Positions 17,832-26,506 of a stretch of 64,000 bases of DNA are shown one piece after another. The notes beneath the pieces were generated by a model that searched no databases, was not told the DNA's origin, and was given only the letters and a program-made list of their open reading frames with translations. Position 1 is the stretch's first letter. Each line of letters opens with the position of its first letter. Location: NCBI GenBank assembly GCA_964454305.1, contig CAYVXX010000002.1, forward strand, positions 18,005 through 82,004, read 5' to 3'. A program made the translations under genes and the position numbers. The DNA comes from JAUSPI01 sp964454305. Its GTDB lineage: Bacteria > Desulfobacterota > Syntrophia > Syntrophales > JADFWA01.

Positions 17832-18986
17832 TTAGTAACGGAACATGGCGGCCATCGGTGCGTTATCAGGAACCTTCTCCGGAGCTATCGCATAGACGGT
17901 CCCGCCATTTAAGAAGGTCTGAATGGCAGCAAAATCGAGTAAATCTTCGTCACCGGGCTCCGACTCCTCGTGTAGGTATGCTTCGTTACTATCAGGATCG
18001 AAAATACCCCACTGCTGAAGGCCAACCGCAACAAATAACGTCCCGACCCGACCGTGATATGCTGACTGAATGATCTCTTTGACGTTGCCGGAAGTTAATC
18101 CTGTGCCGACAGACTGCCGGTACAGGGCAACTGCGTCTTCCTGCGCTTTCTGGAAGTATGGCTGTACAATTGCCCACGCCTGGCTATGTAGCGCTTCCGC
18201 ACTCAATCCTTCGGGATTTCCCGTAACCCCTTCGTCCAATAGATTGGGGTAAGAATTTGCTTCTCTGTAAATCGGAAAGAGATAATCAACTCCGGCCAGC
18301 ACTAAAGGTTCTTGTTTGTCCCTGAACATTTCGCGTAACCCTTTATCGAGGAGATGAAAGTATCGTAAGATATTATCCTTTTTAGGGACCTCGCTCCCCG
18401 CCCCTTGACCATGAAACATAGCTGAACGATCACCGCTTCCCAGCGACGTGCCGGTATGAGACCGAAGCTGTTTTCCCAAAACATCAAGCTGGAGTGCTTC
18501 TGCAAGGTTTTTCGGAATACCCTCTAAATCAACCTCGTTGATACTCTGTCGAGTGCCCTGAAGAAGCCTGACCTCGTTCTGGCTGAGGGCAAGGACATAA
18601 AACTGCCCGTCACCACAAAGTATAGGGAGAAGAGGCTTGATGTGAAAACGGTCGGTGACGACCAGCAATTCCTTAAAATCAAGAGGAAGTCGATAGAGGC
18701 GAAATACTTCGGAAGAGAGAAATATGGCAAGCCCTTCGCTCTGACGCCGCCAGAAAAACCCATTCCCTGAAATTGCCTGAACCGGTGCCAGCAATTCTTC
18801 CGCTTCCTGGGCACGTAAACCGCTTGTAATCAGACGATCCTCGGCCTTGCGAAGCAGATTCCTAAGCCTGATTGGATTTTGCTGGGTTTCAACCCCCGCC
18901 CGGTGAGTGGGCATAAACATCGAGACACAGAGCTTTTTCTGTTCTCGCATAAGTGTCTTTAACTCATCTCTGGACAATGTATTCAT
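17832..18986 (-). CDS. Bacterial archaeo-eukaryotic release factor family protein (baeRF3-like)
   Basis: A 384-residue cytoplasmic protein resembling the bacterial eRF1-like (baeRF) proteins, most like family 3. Recognisable stretches are LCVSMFMPTHRAG at the N-terminus, GQFYVLALSQNEVRLLQGTR (about residues 125-145), the LAGVDYLFPIYREAN segment typical of the L7Ae/Pelota-like domain, and HGRVGTLFVAVGLQQWGIFD near the end. No GGQ peptide-release motif is present, so classical peptidyl-tRNA hydrolysis is not supported. Related proteins are suspected of acting on stalled or idle ribosomes. ATG 18986 has AAGGGAGA upstream, and a perfect consensus promoter lies about 200 bases further up. YIP1 and PilZ genes follow. 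Confidence 0.72.
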   Translation of the reverse strand: MNTLSRDELKTLMREQKKLCVSMFMPTHRAGVETQQNPIRLRNLLRKAEDRLITSGLRAQEAEELLAPVQAISGNGFFWRRQSEGLAIFLSSEVFRLYRLPLDFKELLVVTDRFHIKPLLPILCGDGQFYVLALSQNEVRLLQGTRQSINEVDLEGIPKNLAEALQLDVLGKQLRSHTGTSLGSGDRSAMFHGQGAGSEVPKKDNILRYFHLLDKGLREMFRDKQEPLVLAGVDYLFPIYREANSYPNLLDEGVTGNPEGLSAEALHSQAWAIVQPYFQKAQEDAVALYRQSVGTGLTSGNVKEIIQSAYHGRVGTLFVAVGLQQWGIFDPDSNEAYLHEESEPGDEDLLDFAAIQTFLNGGTVYAIAPEKVPDNAPMAAMFRY

Positions 18987-19185
18987 ATGATTATTTTCTC
19001 CCTTGCACAGTTATGGCTCTTTATTAAAAACATCCAATATGTACAAAAAGTTTTTTGGGGAAATTTGGATAAAAATCGGTTGATTTGCTCTCTCCATAAA
19101 CCGAATTCTTCAGAAAATAACGCAGGTAAGTTTAAAGATCGTTTTGTGCTTTATGAAAAATGTTGTTTCATTTCCTGTGTGGTTA

Positions 19186-19214
19186 ATTATAGAAAAACGA
19201 ATCCTGATTGTCAA
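19186..19214 (-). promoter_or_regulatory. Perfect-consensus sigma-70 promoter upstream of the baeRF gene
   Basis: Minus strand: TTGACA (19209-19214), a 17-base spacer, then TATAAT (19186-19191). It begins five bases after the trpA stop codon and about 200 bases upstream of the baeRF start, leaving a long untranslated leader. Confidence 0.85.
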
Positions 19215-19218
19215 CTCT

Positions 19219-20013
19219 TTAAACTGGATTTTTTTTGAATTCCCCAACAAAAGAAGAGACCTTTTCCACCAGATCTTCTCTTTCGCTGTTCTCTTCAATA
19301 AGCCTGACAACAGCACTTCCCACAACTATCCCATCGGCATATTCGGCAACTTCTCCGCACTGTTCCGGTGTGGATATGCCAAAACCGACACTGACCGGAA
19401 GGTTTGTTACCTTTCTTATCCTTTCTATATCCTTTCTGACATCGCTAATTTCCGGTTTTTTCGTTCCCGTCACACCCATAATTGAAACATAATAGATAAA
19501 CCCGGTCGCTCTTTCCGATATTTTCTTGATTCGATAATCATCGGTTGTTGGCGTTATCAAAGAGATAAAATCAATTCCGGATTTATCAGTATATTTCCTC
19601 AATTCGTCTGACTCTTCCGGGGGAAGATCAACCACCAGGATTCCATCCACCCCGGCCTCTTTCGCCCTGATGGCAAATTTTTCATTTCCGTAAATAAAAA
19701 TGGGATTGTAATAGCCGAACAGGACGACGGGAATCTCAGAGACTCTTCGCACCTCTTCGATCATATCGAGGATATCAGAAAGCGTTGTCCCCCCTTTCAA
19801 TGCCCTCTGGGAAGCGGCCTGAATAATCGGCCCATCTGCTGTCGGATCTGAAAAGGGGACTCCAATCTCTACTACATCTACTCCGGCTTTATCGAGACCG
19901 AGAATCATTTCATACGTTTTTCCCAGACTTGGATCCCCCGCAGTCAGGTAAATGATCAGAGCCTTTTCACCTCTTCCCTTCAAATCATCAAACCTTTTTT
20001 CTATACGTCCCAT
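19219..20013 (-). CDS. trpA: Tryptophan synthase alpha chain
   Basis: Cleaves indole-3-glycerol phosphate to indole and glyceraldehyde 3-phosphate within the TrpA2B2 complex. The 264-residue protein has the family core LIIYLTAGDPSLGKTYEM, VDVVEIGVPFSDPTADGP (with the catalytic Glu and Asp positions), GILVVDLPPEES, the phosphate-loop region and a late VGFGISTPEQC. The open frame reaches 20073, but ATG 20013 follows GGAGAAGGA and gives the standard start. It is the last gene of the trp operon. No terminator is seen; instead a consensus promoter for the next gene begins just after the stop. Confidence 0.96.
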   Translation of the reverse strand: MGRIEKRFDDLKGRGEKALIIYLTAGDPSLGKTYEMILGLDKAGVDVVEIGVPFSDPTADGPIIQAASQRALKGGTTLSDILDMIEEVRRVSEIPVVLFGYYNPIFIYGNEKFAIRAKEAGVDGILVVDLPPEESDELRKYTDKSGIDFISLITPTTDDYRIKKISERATGFIYYVSIMGVTGTKKPEISDVRKDIERIRKVTNLPVSVGFGISTPEQCGEVAEYADGIVVGSAVVRLIEENSEREDLVEKVSSFVGEFKKNPV

Positions 20014-20112
20014 TATTGTCCTTCTCCTCTTCTTCGATAAGTTCGCAAAAATCTCCAGGTACAAGGCACACAAATTCTGAGGCCTACCCCTGTGAAAACA
20101 GGGGTGGATTTT

Positions 20113-21306
20113 TTACAAATCCGTCATTCTCTCGGAAATGATTCCCGTATCTTTATCGCCCCTCCCGGAGAGGTTGACCACGATGATCTTATCCTTTGCA
20201 AGGGTTGGAGCCATCTTTATAGCATACGCTATAGCATGAGCACTTTCCATGGCAGGAATGATCCCCTCGCATTTTGTCAGGAAAACGACGGCATTAAATG
20301 CCTCATCATCGTCTATCGCCACATATTGAGCTCTTCCCGTCTCGTGAAAATAGCCGTGTTCGGGACCCACGCCGGGATAGTCAAGGCCGGCAGCGACGGA
20401 AAAGGCATCCTTGACCTGCCCGCCTTCATCCTGGAGTATATACGTTTTGTTTCCGTGAAGCACACCGATACTTCCAGCCGAGATACTCGCTGCATGCATC
20501 CCTGTCTTTATCCCCTGTCCTGCGGCCTCCACTCCGATCATCGCCACATCAGCATCATCCCTAAAGGGATAGAAAAGACCCATGGAATTGCTCCCACCCC
20601 CCACACAGGCGATAAGGACATTGGGCAGTCTTCCCTCTTTTTCCATTATTTGTTTTTTGGTCTCTTCTCCGATGACGCATTGGAAATCCCTTACCATTAC
20701 AGGATACGGGTGGGGGCCCGCCGTGGATCCGATAACATAAAATGTATCCCTTACCCGTGAAACCCAGTGACGCATTGCTTCATTCATGGCATCCTTCAGT
20801 GTTCCGGTGCCTGAGGTCACAGGTACCACCTCCGCCCCCAATATCTTCATCCGAAAGACATTCTGGGATTGTCTCCGTATATCCTCTTCACCCATGAACA
20901 CCTGGCATTCCATTCCAAACAGCGCTGCAACCGTGGCTGTTGCCACACCATGCTGGCCGGCACCTGTCTCCGCTATAACTCTTTTTTTACCCATCCTTCT
21001 GGCAAGAAGTGCCTGTCCAAGGGTATTGTTAATCTTGTGGGAACCGGTATGATTGAGATCTTCCCGCTTCAGATATATCTTTGCACCCCCCAGCTTCTCG
21101 GTAAAATGCCTGGCATAGTACAAAGGGGTTTCCCTCCCCGAATATTCACGCAAATAGAATGATAACTCATCCCTGAATGTTTGATCGTATTTCGTCTCAT
21201 TGTAGACATTTTCCAGCTCAATAAGGGCAGGCATTAGTGTCTCGGCGGCATATCGCCCGCCGAAGATTCCAAAATGTCCGTTTTTATCGGGTAAATTTTG
21301 TTGCAT
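20113..21306 (-). CDS. trpB: Tryptophan synthase beta chain
   Basis: PLP enzyme that joins indole and serine to make tryptophan. The 397-residue protein has the N-terminal FGIFGGRYAAETLMPAL, the PLP-lysine motif LNHTGSHKINNTLGQ (Lys in SHKINN), GAGQHGVATATVAA, and the glycine-rich phosphate site CVGGGSNSMGLF, followed by a late VNLSGRGDKD. The frame remains open to 21372, but ATG 21306 has GGAAGGTG six bases upstream and matches the family start. The upstream codons lie in a TCGTAAAAAGTC repeat. It follows trpF after a 229-base spacer occupied by that repeat. Confidence 0.96.
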   Translation of the reverse strand: MQQNLPDKNGHFGIFGGRYAAETLMPALIELENVYNETKYDQTFRDELSFYLREYSGRETPLYYARHFTEKLGGAKIYLKREDLNHTGSHKINNTLGQALLARRMGKKRVIAETGAGQHGVATATVAALFGMECQVFMGEEDIRRQSQNVFRMKILGAEVVPVTSGTGTLKDAMNEAMRHWVSRVRDTFYVIGSTAGPHPYPVMVRDFQCVIGEETKKQIMEKEGRLPNVLIACVGGGSNSMGLFYPFRDDADVAMIGVEAAGQGIKTGMHAASISAGSIGVLHGNKTYILQDEGGQVKDAFSVAAGLDYPGVGPEHGYFHETGRAQYVAIDDDEAFNAVVFLTKCEGIIPAMESAHAIAYAIKMAPTLAKDKIIVVNLSGRGDKDTGIISERMTDL

Positions 21307-21330
21307 GTTGTCACCTTCCATTTTCATTTT

Positions 21331-21520
21331 TGATGTATTCGTAAAAAGTCCATTTTCTTCGCTCAGAACCATTTTGTGGATGCTGTTATTGCCCGGCTAA
21401 AAATCTAAAACTCGCGCTTGCGCACTTCAAACAGTTAGATTTTCTTAACGCCGGTCACCACCAACATCTTTTTCCCAAAATGCTTGAATTCGCTCCGAAA
21501 AAACTTTTTACGAACTTGTC
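21331..21520. repeat. TCGTAAAAAGTC inverted-repeat element between trpF and trpB
   Basis: The left arm TGATGTATTCGTAAAAAGTC (21331-21350) and the right arm ACTTTTTACGAACTTGTC (21503-21520) are inverted. They frame about 150 bases without a gene. The right end just precedes the trpF stop region. A second element with the same arms lies at 32205-32336. Confidence 0.7.
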
Positions 21521-21535
21521 ATTTTTGACTCCTGA

Positions 21536-22171
21536 CTACTTTTTAAAGACAGTATGCTTCGTCATACTCCCCGTTTTTTTCACAATCTCAATGATTTTTC
21601 TCACCTTTTCAGGATCTTTCTTCCCCGGTGACAGTTCAACTCCGCTATTTATATCCACGGCATCAGGCGAGACTACTCTTAGCGCGTCCTCAATATTGCC
21701 CAGATTCAGCCCGCCGGAGAGAATGAGAGGACAGTGCTCTTTGACCGCCACGGCAAGATCCCAGTCTGATTTTTTACCCGTACCCCCGTAAAGTTCCGGA
21801 TGGCTGGTATCGATCAGGATGGCGCTCACCGGATAGTCGGAAAAATGTGATGCTTGCTTTGATATCGCCTTTATCAATCTCGATTTAGGGAATTCCCGGC
21901 AGTACTGCGGTGATTCATCTCCATGAAGCTGGATAAAGTCAAGACCGCAAAATTCCATTATTTCCTTTATCACTTTAGCCTCATGATTGACGAATACCCC
22001 CACCTTGCATACATCACGAGGCAGTTTGTCTATAATTTTTCTTGCCGCCTCCGGCAGGATATATCTCGGACTTTTCTGGTAAAAAATAAACCCGAGGGCA
22101 TCCGCACCGCACTGCGCCGCATTCATTGCATCGGCTGCGTTTGTCATCCCGCAGATCTTTATCTCAGTCAC
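21536..22171 (-). CDS. trpF: Phosphoribosylanthranilate isomerase
   Basis: Isomerises phosphoribosylanthranilate to CdRP. The 211-residue TIM barrel opens with the family motif IKICGMTNAADAMNAA (catalytic Cys in KICGMT), then GADALGFIFYQKSPRYI, FIQLHGDESPQYC, an ILIDTSHPELYGGTGKKSDW segment (catalytic Asp) and LSGGLNLGNI near the end. It starts at GTG 22171 overlapping the TGA of trpC (GTGA), so the two are translationally coupled. Downstream, a TCGTAAAAAGTC repeat separates it from trpB. Confidence 0.95.
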   Translation of the reverse strand: MTEIKICGMTNAADAMNAAQCGADALGFIFYQKSPRYILPEAARKIIDKLPRDVCKVGVFVNHEAKVIKEIMEFCGLDFIQLHGDESPQYCREFPKSRLIKAISKQASHFSDYPVSAILIDTSHPELYGGTGKKSDWDLAVAVKEHCPLILSGGLNLGNIEDALRVVSPDAVDINSGVELSPGKKDPEKVRKIIEIVKKTGSMTKHTVFKK

Positions 22172-22947
22172 TGTTTAGCTCCCAAAAGTTCCTTCAGCTT
22201 CCGGCCGATATCATCCGCCCTCATAAGGGTCTCACCAACCAGGAAAGAATGAATACCCGCCTTCATTAAAATATCGATGTCTTCCCTTGTGTTGATACCG
22301 CTTTCACTGACGATAATCCTCTCTTCCGGGATACTGGATGCCAGGTTCAGGCTGGTCATCAAATCAGTTGAAAATGTCTCCAGGTTTCTATTGTTAATGC
22401 CTATGATATCGGCCCCGACGGCAATGGCTCTTTCCAGCTCTTCCCTGGTATGTACTTCAACAAGGGAATCAAGGCCGAGTTGTGCTGCAATCCGGATATA
22501 TTCCGTCAACTGTTCATCTCTCAGCAGTCTCACAATGAGAAGGATAGCATCACCGCCCAGGACTCTTGTTTCCCAAATTTGATAGGAATCAATTATAAAA
22601 TCCTTTCTTAGGAGGGGAACGTCAACGATTTTCTTGATGGCCGAAAGATACGCCTTATCACCCTCGAAAAACTTCCTGTCTGTAAGAACCGATATGGCAG
22701 CCGCTTTGTTTTCTTCATAGATCAATGCAATTTTAAGGGGATCGAAATCCTCTCTCAACCTCCCCCTGGATGGTGAGCTTCTCTTGACCTCGGCAATTAT
22801 GGAACATTCGTTAAGGCTTAAAGCCTTCCTGAAATCCCTTGCAGGTGGAATATTACAGACGATCTTTTGTAACTCGGAAACCGGCTCTGAATATTTCAGA
22901 TGAGCTACTTCTTCCTTTTTAGCAGCAACGATCTTATCTAAAATCAT
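22168..22947 (-). CDS. trpC: Indole-3-glycerol phosphate synthase
   Basis: Closes the indole ring of CdRP to give indole-3-glycerol phosphate. The 259-residue TIM-barrel protein shows the MILDKIVAAKKEEVA start typical of TrpC, IIAEVKRSSPSRG with the catalytic Lys, LRKDFIIDSYQIWETRVLG, LVEVHTREELERA, IIGINNRNLETFSTDL and VSESGINTREDI. It is stand-alone, not fused to TrpF as in E. coli. The ribosome binding site is weak (GGGTACG). A 150-base repeat element separates it from trpD upstream, and it overlaps trpF downstream. Confidence 0.96.
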   Translation of the reverse strand: MILDKIVAAKKEEVAHLKYSEPVSELQKIVCNIPPARDFRKALSLNECSIIAEVKRSSPSRGRLREDFDPLKIALIYEENKAAAISVLTDRKFFEGDKAYLSAIKKIVDVPLLRKDFIIDSYQIWETRVLGGDAILLIVRLLRDEQLTEYIRIAAQLGLDSLVEVHTREELERAIAVGADIIGINNRNLETFSTDLMTSLNLASSIPEERIIVSESGINTREDIDILMKAGIHSFLVGETLMRADDIGRKLKELLGAKQ

Positions 22948-22961
22948 ATTACGTACCCTAA

Positions 22962-23110
22962 CCCCAAAAGTGCCTAAAGTTTGAAGTGCCTAAAGTGAGC
23001 TAAAGTTAATGTACACGCCTTCGGCGCGGTTAAATTCGAAACAGGCTGCGCTGAAAGCGCATTTTTTAACTTTAGGCACTTTAGTTCACTTTAGCTCACT
23101 TTACACTTTT
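22962..23110. repeat. CTAAAGTG repeat family, full copy between trpD and trpC
   Basis: About 150 bases with inverted arms built from GTGCCTAAAGTTTGAAGTGC and CTAAAGTGAGCTAAAGTT, around a GC-richer core with small hairpins (CGCCTTCGGCG; TGCGCTGAAAGCGCA). The whole unit matches the copy at 55250-55390 in reverse orientation. Confidence 0.85.
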
Positions 23111-23154
23111 GTTGGGTTTCGTACCTCAACCCAACCTACAACTAAACCAACCAA

Positions 23155-24165
23155 CTAACTATTACTTAACTCAACCAGGGCCTGCAGCTTCTTTACGGCA
23201 GCTCCACTATCTATACAATCTGCGGCAATATCAATCCCTTCCCTGATATTTTCCGCCTTTCCTCCTGCCATGATTGCGAGCGCTGCGTTAAGAAGAACGA
23301 TCCTTCGGCAGACCCCTTCTTTCCCCGTCAGAACACCTTTCGTAATCTCTGCATTGACCAATGCATCCCCTCCTATAAGCTCCTGTCCATCGGATATTTC
23401 ACCAAAAAAATCTGTCGGATTGATATTGTAGGTTGTAATCAGTCCGTCATTTAATTCTGAAACCCTCGTCTCTCCGACGACGGTGGCCTCATCAAGACCG
23501 TCTGATCCGTGAACTATAAAAGCTCTTTTTGCGCCCAGATTTTTCAGGACACCGGCAAACATCTCCGTCAATCTTGGGTCGTAAACTCCTATAAGCTGAG
23601 AGGTTGCTCCCGCGGGATTCGTAAGTGGTCCTAACATGTTGAATATCGTCCTGATGCCGATTTCCCTCCTCGGGCCTATGGCATATTTCATGGCACCATG
23701 AAGCCTGGGGGCAAAGAGAAAGCCAATTCCTATCTGCTGAATGCATTCTTCCACTATCTCCTGCCCGGCATCAATGTTTACACCGACGGCCTCCAGGACA
23801 TCGGCGCTTCCACAACTGCTTGACACGGCACGGTTCCCATGTTTGGCCACCGTCAAACCGGCCGCTGCTACAACAAAGGCCGCAGTTGTAGAAATATTGA
23901 ATGTGTTCATGCCATCGCCACCGGTACCACAGGTGTCAACTATGACCGACGAAAGGGCATTGATTCTTGTGGCCTTGCGCCTCATGATACGGGCTGCACC
24001 GGTTACCTCATCAACAGTCTCCCCCTTGACTCTCAGTGCCGTTATGAAAGCTCCAATCTGGGCGGGGGTAGCTTCCCCTTCCATAATAATATTCATAACT
24101 TCCATCATCTCGGACTCGCTCAGATCAATACCGCCGACAATCTTTCCAATCGCTTTCTTAACCAT
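23155..24165 (-). CDS. trpD: Anthranilate phosphoribosyltransferase
   Basis: Transfers phosphoribose from PRPP to anthranilate. The 336-residue protein has the N-terminal helical domain (AIGKIVGGIDLSESEM), the PRPP-binding VDTCGTGGDGMNTFNISTTA, AKHGNRAVSSSCGSADVLEA, LGPLTNPAGA, and the metal-site region VVHGSDGLDE-like (FIVHGSDGLDEATVVG). GTG 24168 and ATG 24165 are both possible; GGAG lies eight bases before the ATG. It follows trpG and is separated from trpC by 207 bases filled mainly by a repeat copy. Confidence 0.96.
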   Translation of the reverse strand: MVKKAIGKIVGGIDLSESEMMEVMNIIMEGEATPAQIGAFITALRVKGETVDEVTGAARIMRRKATRINALSSVIVDTCGTGGDGMNTFNISTTAAFVVAAAGLTVAKHGNRAVSSSCGSADVLEAVGVNIDAGQEIVEECIQQIGIGFLFAPRLHGAMKYAIGPRREIGIRTIFNMLGPLTNPAGATSQLIGVYDPRLTEMFAGVLKNLGAKRAFIVHGSDGLDEATVVGETRVSELNDGLITTYNINPTDFFGEISDGQELIGGDALVNAEITKGVLTGKEGVCRRIVLLNAALAIMAGGKAENIREGIDIAADCIDSGAAVKKLQALVELSNS

Positions 24166-24200
24166 CACTTAACTCCTTTTCCTTAACAGGGACAGCGCCC

Positions 24201-24770
24201 TTAATTTATCAATCCTAAAAAATTCTTAATTATTCGTTTCCCGTTTGGTGTAAGTACCGACTCAGGATGAAACTGTATCCCTTCTACCGGATATTCACGA
24301 TGCCTTACACCCATGATCTCCCCTTCTTCCGTCCGGGCGCTTATTTCCAGACAGGACGGAAGTGAATCCCTTTTCAGTATTAGAGAATGATAACGGCCCG
24401 CAACAAAGGGATTTGGGAGTCCATCAAAGACCGTTCGTCCGTCGTTGATTATATCAGATGTCTTTCCGTGCATTATCCTGTCGGCCCTTACCACATCGGC
24501 GCCAAAGGCAAATCCTATTGCCTGATGCCCCAAACAAACCCCCAAAACAGGAATTGTTTTGTAAAAGTGCCTGATTACATCGACCGAGATCCCTGCCTCC
24601 CTGGGAGTACAGGGACCCGGCGACAGTATTATGGCGTTCATACCTAATCCCTTTATTTCTTCGATTGATATCGCATCATTCCGGTAGACCACGACATCCT
24701 CACCCATCTGACCTACATACTGCACTAGGTTGTAGGTAAATGAATCGTAATTATCGATCACCAAAATCAT
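24201..24770 (-). CDS. trpG: Anthranilate synthase component II (glutamine amidotransferase)
   Basis: Supplies ammonia from glutamine to TrpE. The 189-residue class I amidotransferase has ILVIDNYDSFTYNLVQYVGQ at the N-terminus, ILSPGPCTPREAG, the catalytic cysteine in VLGVCLGHQAIGFAFGA, and the His-Glu pair in GIQFHPESVLTP. GGGAGGAAAAG precedes the ATG. Members of this family can also serve para-aminobenzoate synthesis; the position directly after trpE and before trpD supports the tryptophan role. Confidence 0.95.
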   Translation of the reverse strand: MILVIDNYDSFTYNLVQYVGQMGEDVVVYRNDAISIEEIKGLGMNAIILSPGPCTPREAGISVDVIRHFYKTIPVLGVCLGHQAIGFAFGADVVRADRIMHGKTSDIINDGRTVFDGLPNPFVAGRYHSLILKRDSLPSCLEISARTEEGEIMGVRHREYPVEGIQFHPESVLTPNGKRIIKNFLGLIN

Positions 24771-24815
24771 CTTTTCCTCCCTTATGAAAGCTTCCTTATT
24801 TTCGGAACACCATGC

Positions 24816-26315
24816 CTAATCAATATCATCCATTATTTCAAATCCCGAGGCTGCGATTCTTATAGCCTTAATCATTCCTTCTGCCTTATTAATAGTTTCC
24901 TGATACTCGGCTTCCGGAACGGAATCCGCTACAATTCCCGCACCCACCTGGACAAAAGTCTTTCCGTCGTGAACCATGATAGTCCTTATGGTAATGCAAA
25001 AATCCATGTTCCCCGTATAGCTGAAATAACCGACAGCCCCGCCGTACGGACCCCTTACGGAAGGCTCCAGTTCATCAATAATCTCCATTGCCCTGATCTT
25101 CGGCGCACCGGTGAGTGTACCCGCAGGAAAGGTTGCCTCCAGAACATCAAAGCAGTCTTTATCTTCGGATAATTGGGCCTGGATATTGGAGACAAGATGC
25201 ATAACATGGGAATACCTCTCTACTACCATAAGCTGATTGACCTGAACGCTCCCTATTTGGGCAATTCTTCCCAGATCGTTTCTTCCCAGATCGACCAGCA
25301 TGATATGCTCCGCTCTCTCCTTGGGATCGTTCAGAAGTTCGTCTGCAAGTTTTCTGTCCTCCTTTTCGCTACTGCCTCTTCTCCTCGTTCCGGCGATGGG
25401 CCTCAATTCCGCTGACTTCTCTTCAAGACGAACCATCACTTCAGGAGAAGAACCTATGAGGATGAGGTCTTCAAGTTTCAGAAAAAAGAGATATGGCGAA
25501 GGATTAACGTAACGAAGTGCCCGGTATAAATCGATGGGGGCAATACGATTTTCCATTTGAAATCGCTGTGAGAGAACAATCTGAATCGCATCGCCTGAAA
25601 CAATATACTCCTTGGCCCTCCTGACGACCGTTTTATAAGCTTCCGGCGTCATGTTGGATTGAAGATGAAAGGTTTCACCCCCTTTGTGAAATGTTTCTCT
25701 CCCTTCCATTGGGGCATTCAGCATCTCTATCAAGGTATCTATTTTTCGGATAGCCTCTTTGTAAACATCCTTCAGATCATCTCTGCCTTCGGTGAAGGCA
25801 CATGCCACAACCTTTATAGTATGTTTGACATTGTCAAAGATAATCAGTGTGTCGGTAATGAGAAAGATGGCTTCGTCCGTTCTTAGATCATCTACGGCCT
25901 CTGCCGGCAGTTTTTCAAAATAGCGCACCATCTCATAGCCGAGAAAACCCACGGCCCCGCCGTAAAACCGTGGAAGACCATCAACATGAACGGGACGGTA
26001 TCTTCCCATCAAATCCTTTAGAAACTTGAGGGGTCTTCCCTCATGCTTGTGAAAACGGTTCTCTCCATTTTCCCGGATAACAACATCTTCTTTCCTGACA
26101 CTAAAAATAACATCCGGATCCGACCCCAGGAATGTGTATCTCCCCCATTTTTCACCCCCTTCCACACTCTCCAGAAGGAAGGCATATGTCTTTGAACTTA
26201 ATTTCAACAGCGCCGACACAGGGGTCTCCATGTCAGCCATGATTTCCCTGTAAACGGGGATCAGATTTCCCTCATTTGTCAGTTTTTTGAATCCTTCAAA
26301 TTGTGGATAGTACAT
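24816..26315 (-). CDS. trpE: Anthranilate synthase component I
   Basis: Converts chorismate to anthranilate. The 499-residue protein has the N-terminal region with the feedback-binding type motif TPVSALLKLSSKTYAFLLES and the chorismate-binding half with SGDAIQIVLSQRF, YLFFLKLEDLILIGSSPEV, RPIAGTRRRG, LVDLGRNDLGRIA, FPAGTLTGAPKIRAMEII and a terminal VQVGAGIVADSVPEAEY. AGAGGAT precedes the ATG. It is the first structural gene of the operon, about 255 bases downstream of the trp leader peptide and its attenuator. A GC-rich hairpin of the CCCCGC repeat type lies about 25 bases before its start. Confidence 0.97.
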   Translation of the reverse strand: MYYPQFEGFKKLTNEGNLIPVYREIMADMETPVSALLKLSSKTYAFLLESVEGGEKWGRYTFLGSDPDVIFSVRKEDVVIRENGENRFHKHEGRPLKFLKDLMGRYRPVHVDGLPRFYGGAVGFLGYEMVRYFEKLPAEAVDDLRTDEAIFLITDTLIIFDNVKHTIKVVACAFTEGRDDLKDVYKEAIRKIDTLIEMLNAPMEGRETFHKGGETFHLQSNMTPEAYKTVVRRAKEYIVSGDAIQIVLSQRFQMENRIAPIDLYRALRYVNPSPYLFFLKLEDLILIGSSPEVMVRLEEKSAELRPIAGTRRRGSSEKEDRKLADELLNDPKERAEHIMLVDLGRNDLGRIAQIGSVQVNQLMVVERYSHVMHLVSNIQAQLSEDKDCFDVLEATFPAGTLTGAPKIRAMEIIDELEPSVRGPYGGAVGYFSYTGNMDFCITIRTIMVHDGKTFVQVGAGIVADSVPEAEYQETINKAEGMIKAIRIAASGFEIMDDID

Positions 26316-26339
26316 AATTGAAAAATCCTCTTCGAACGT

Positions 26340-26450
26340 GAAGCTCCCCGCCCACAGGGCGGGGCTTCCCGGTAAGGAATATGTTTGTTTTATATTGCGC
26401 CCCTTACCCCCCTACAAGGCGGGGCTTGCGGGTGCGCTCCCGGTCAAAGT
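26340..26450. repeat. CCCCGCC hairpin repeats in the trp leader
   Basis: A long hairpin, GAAGCTCCCCGCCC against GGGCGGGGCTTC (26340-26368), is followed by a related CCCCTTACCCCCCTACAAGG / GGCGGGGCTTGCGGG segment. The first hairpin resembles the left end of the repeat family at 27720-27922. It stands between the attenuator and the trpE ribosome binding site. Confidence 0.65.
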
Positions 26451-26465
26451 ATGGGTCTGTCGAAC

Positions 26466-26495
26466 AAAAAAAGGGCCGTTAATAATTACGGCCCC
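26466..26495 (-). terminator. Second intrinsic terminator in the trp leader
   Basis: Read on the minus strand: GGGCCGT, an eight-base loop, ACGGCCC, then seven T residues. It lies about 12 bases beyond the attenuator, in front of trpE. A second terminator here would lower read-through further. Confidence 0.75.
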
Positions 26496-26506
26496 TTTCC
26501 TTAAAA

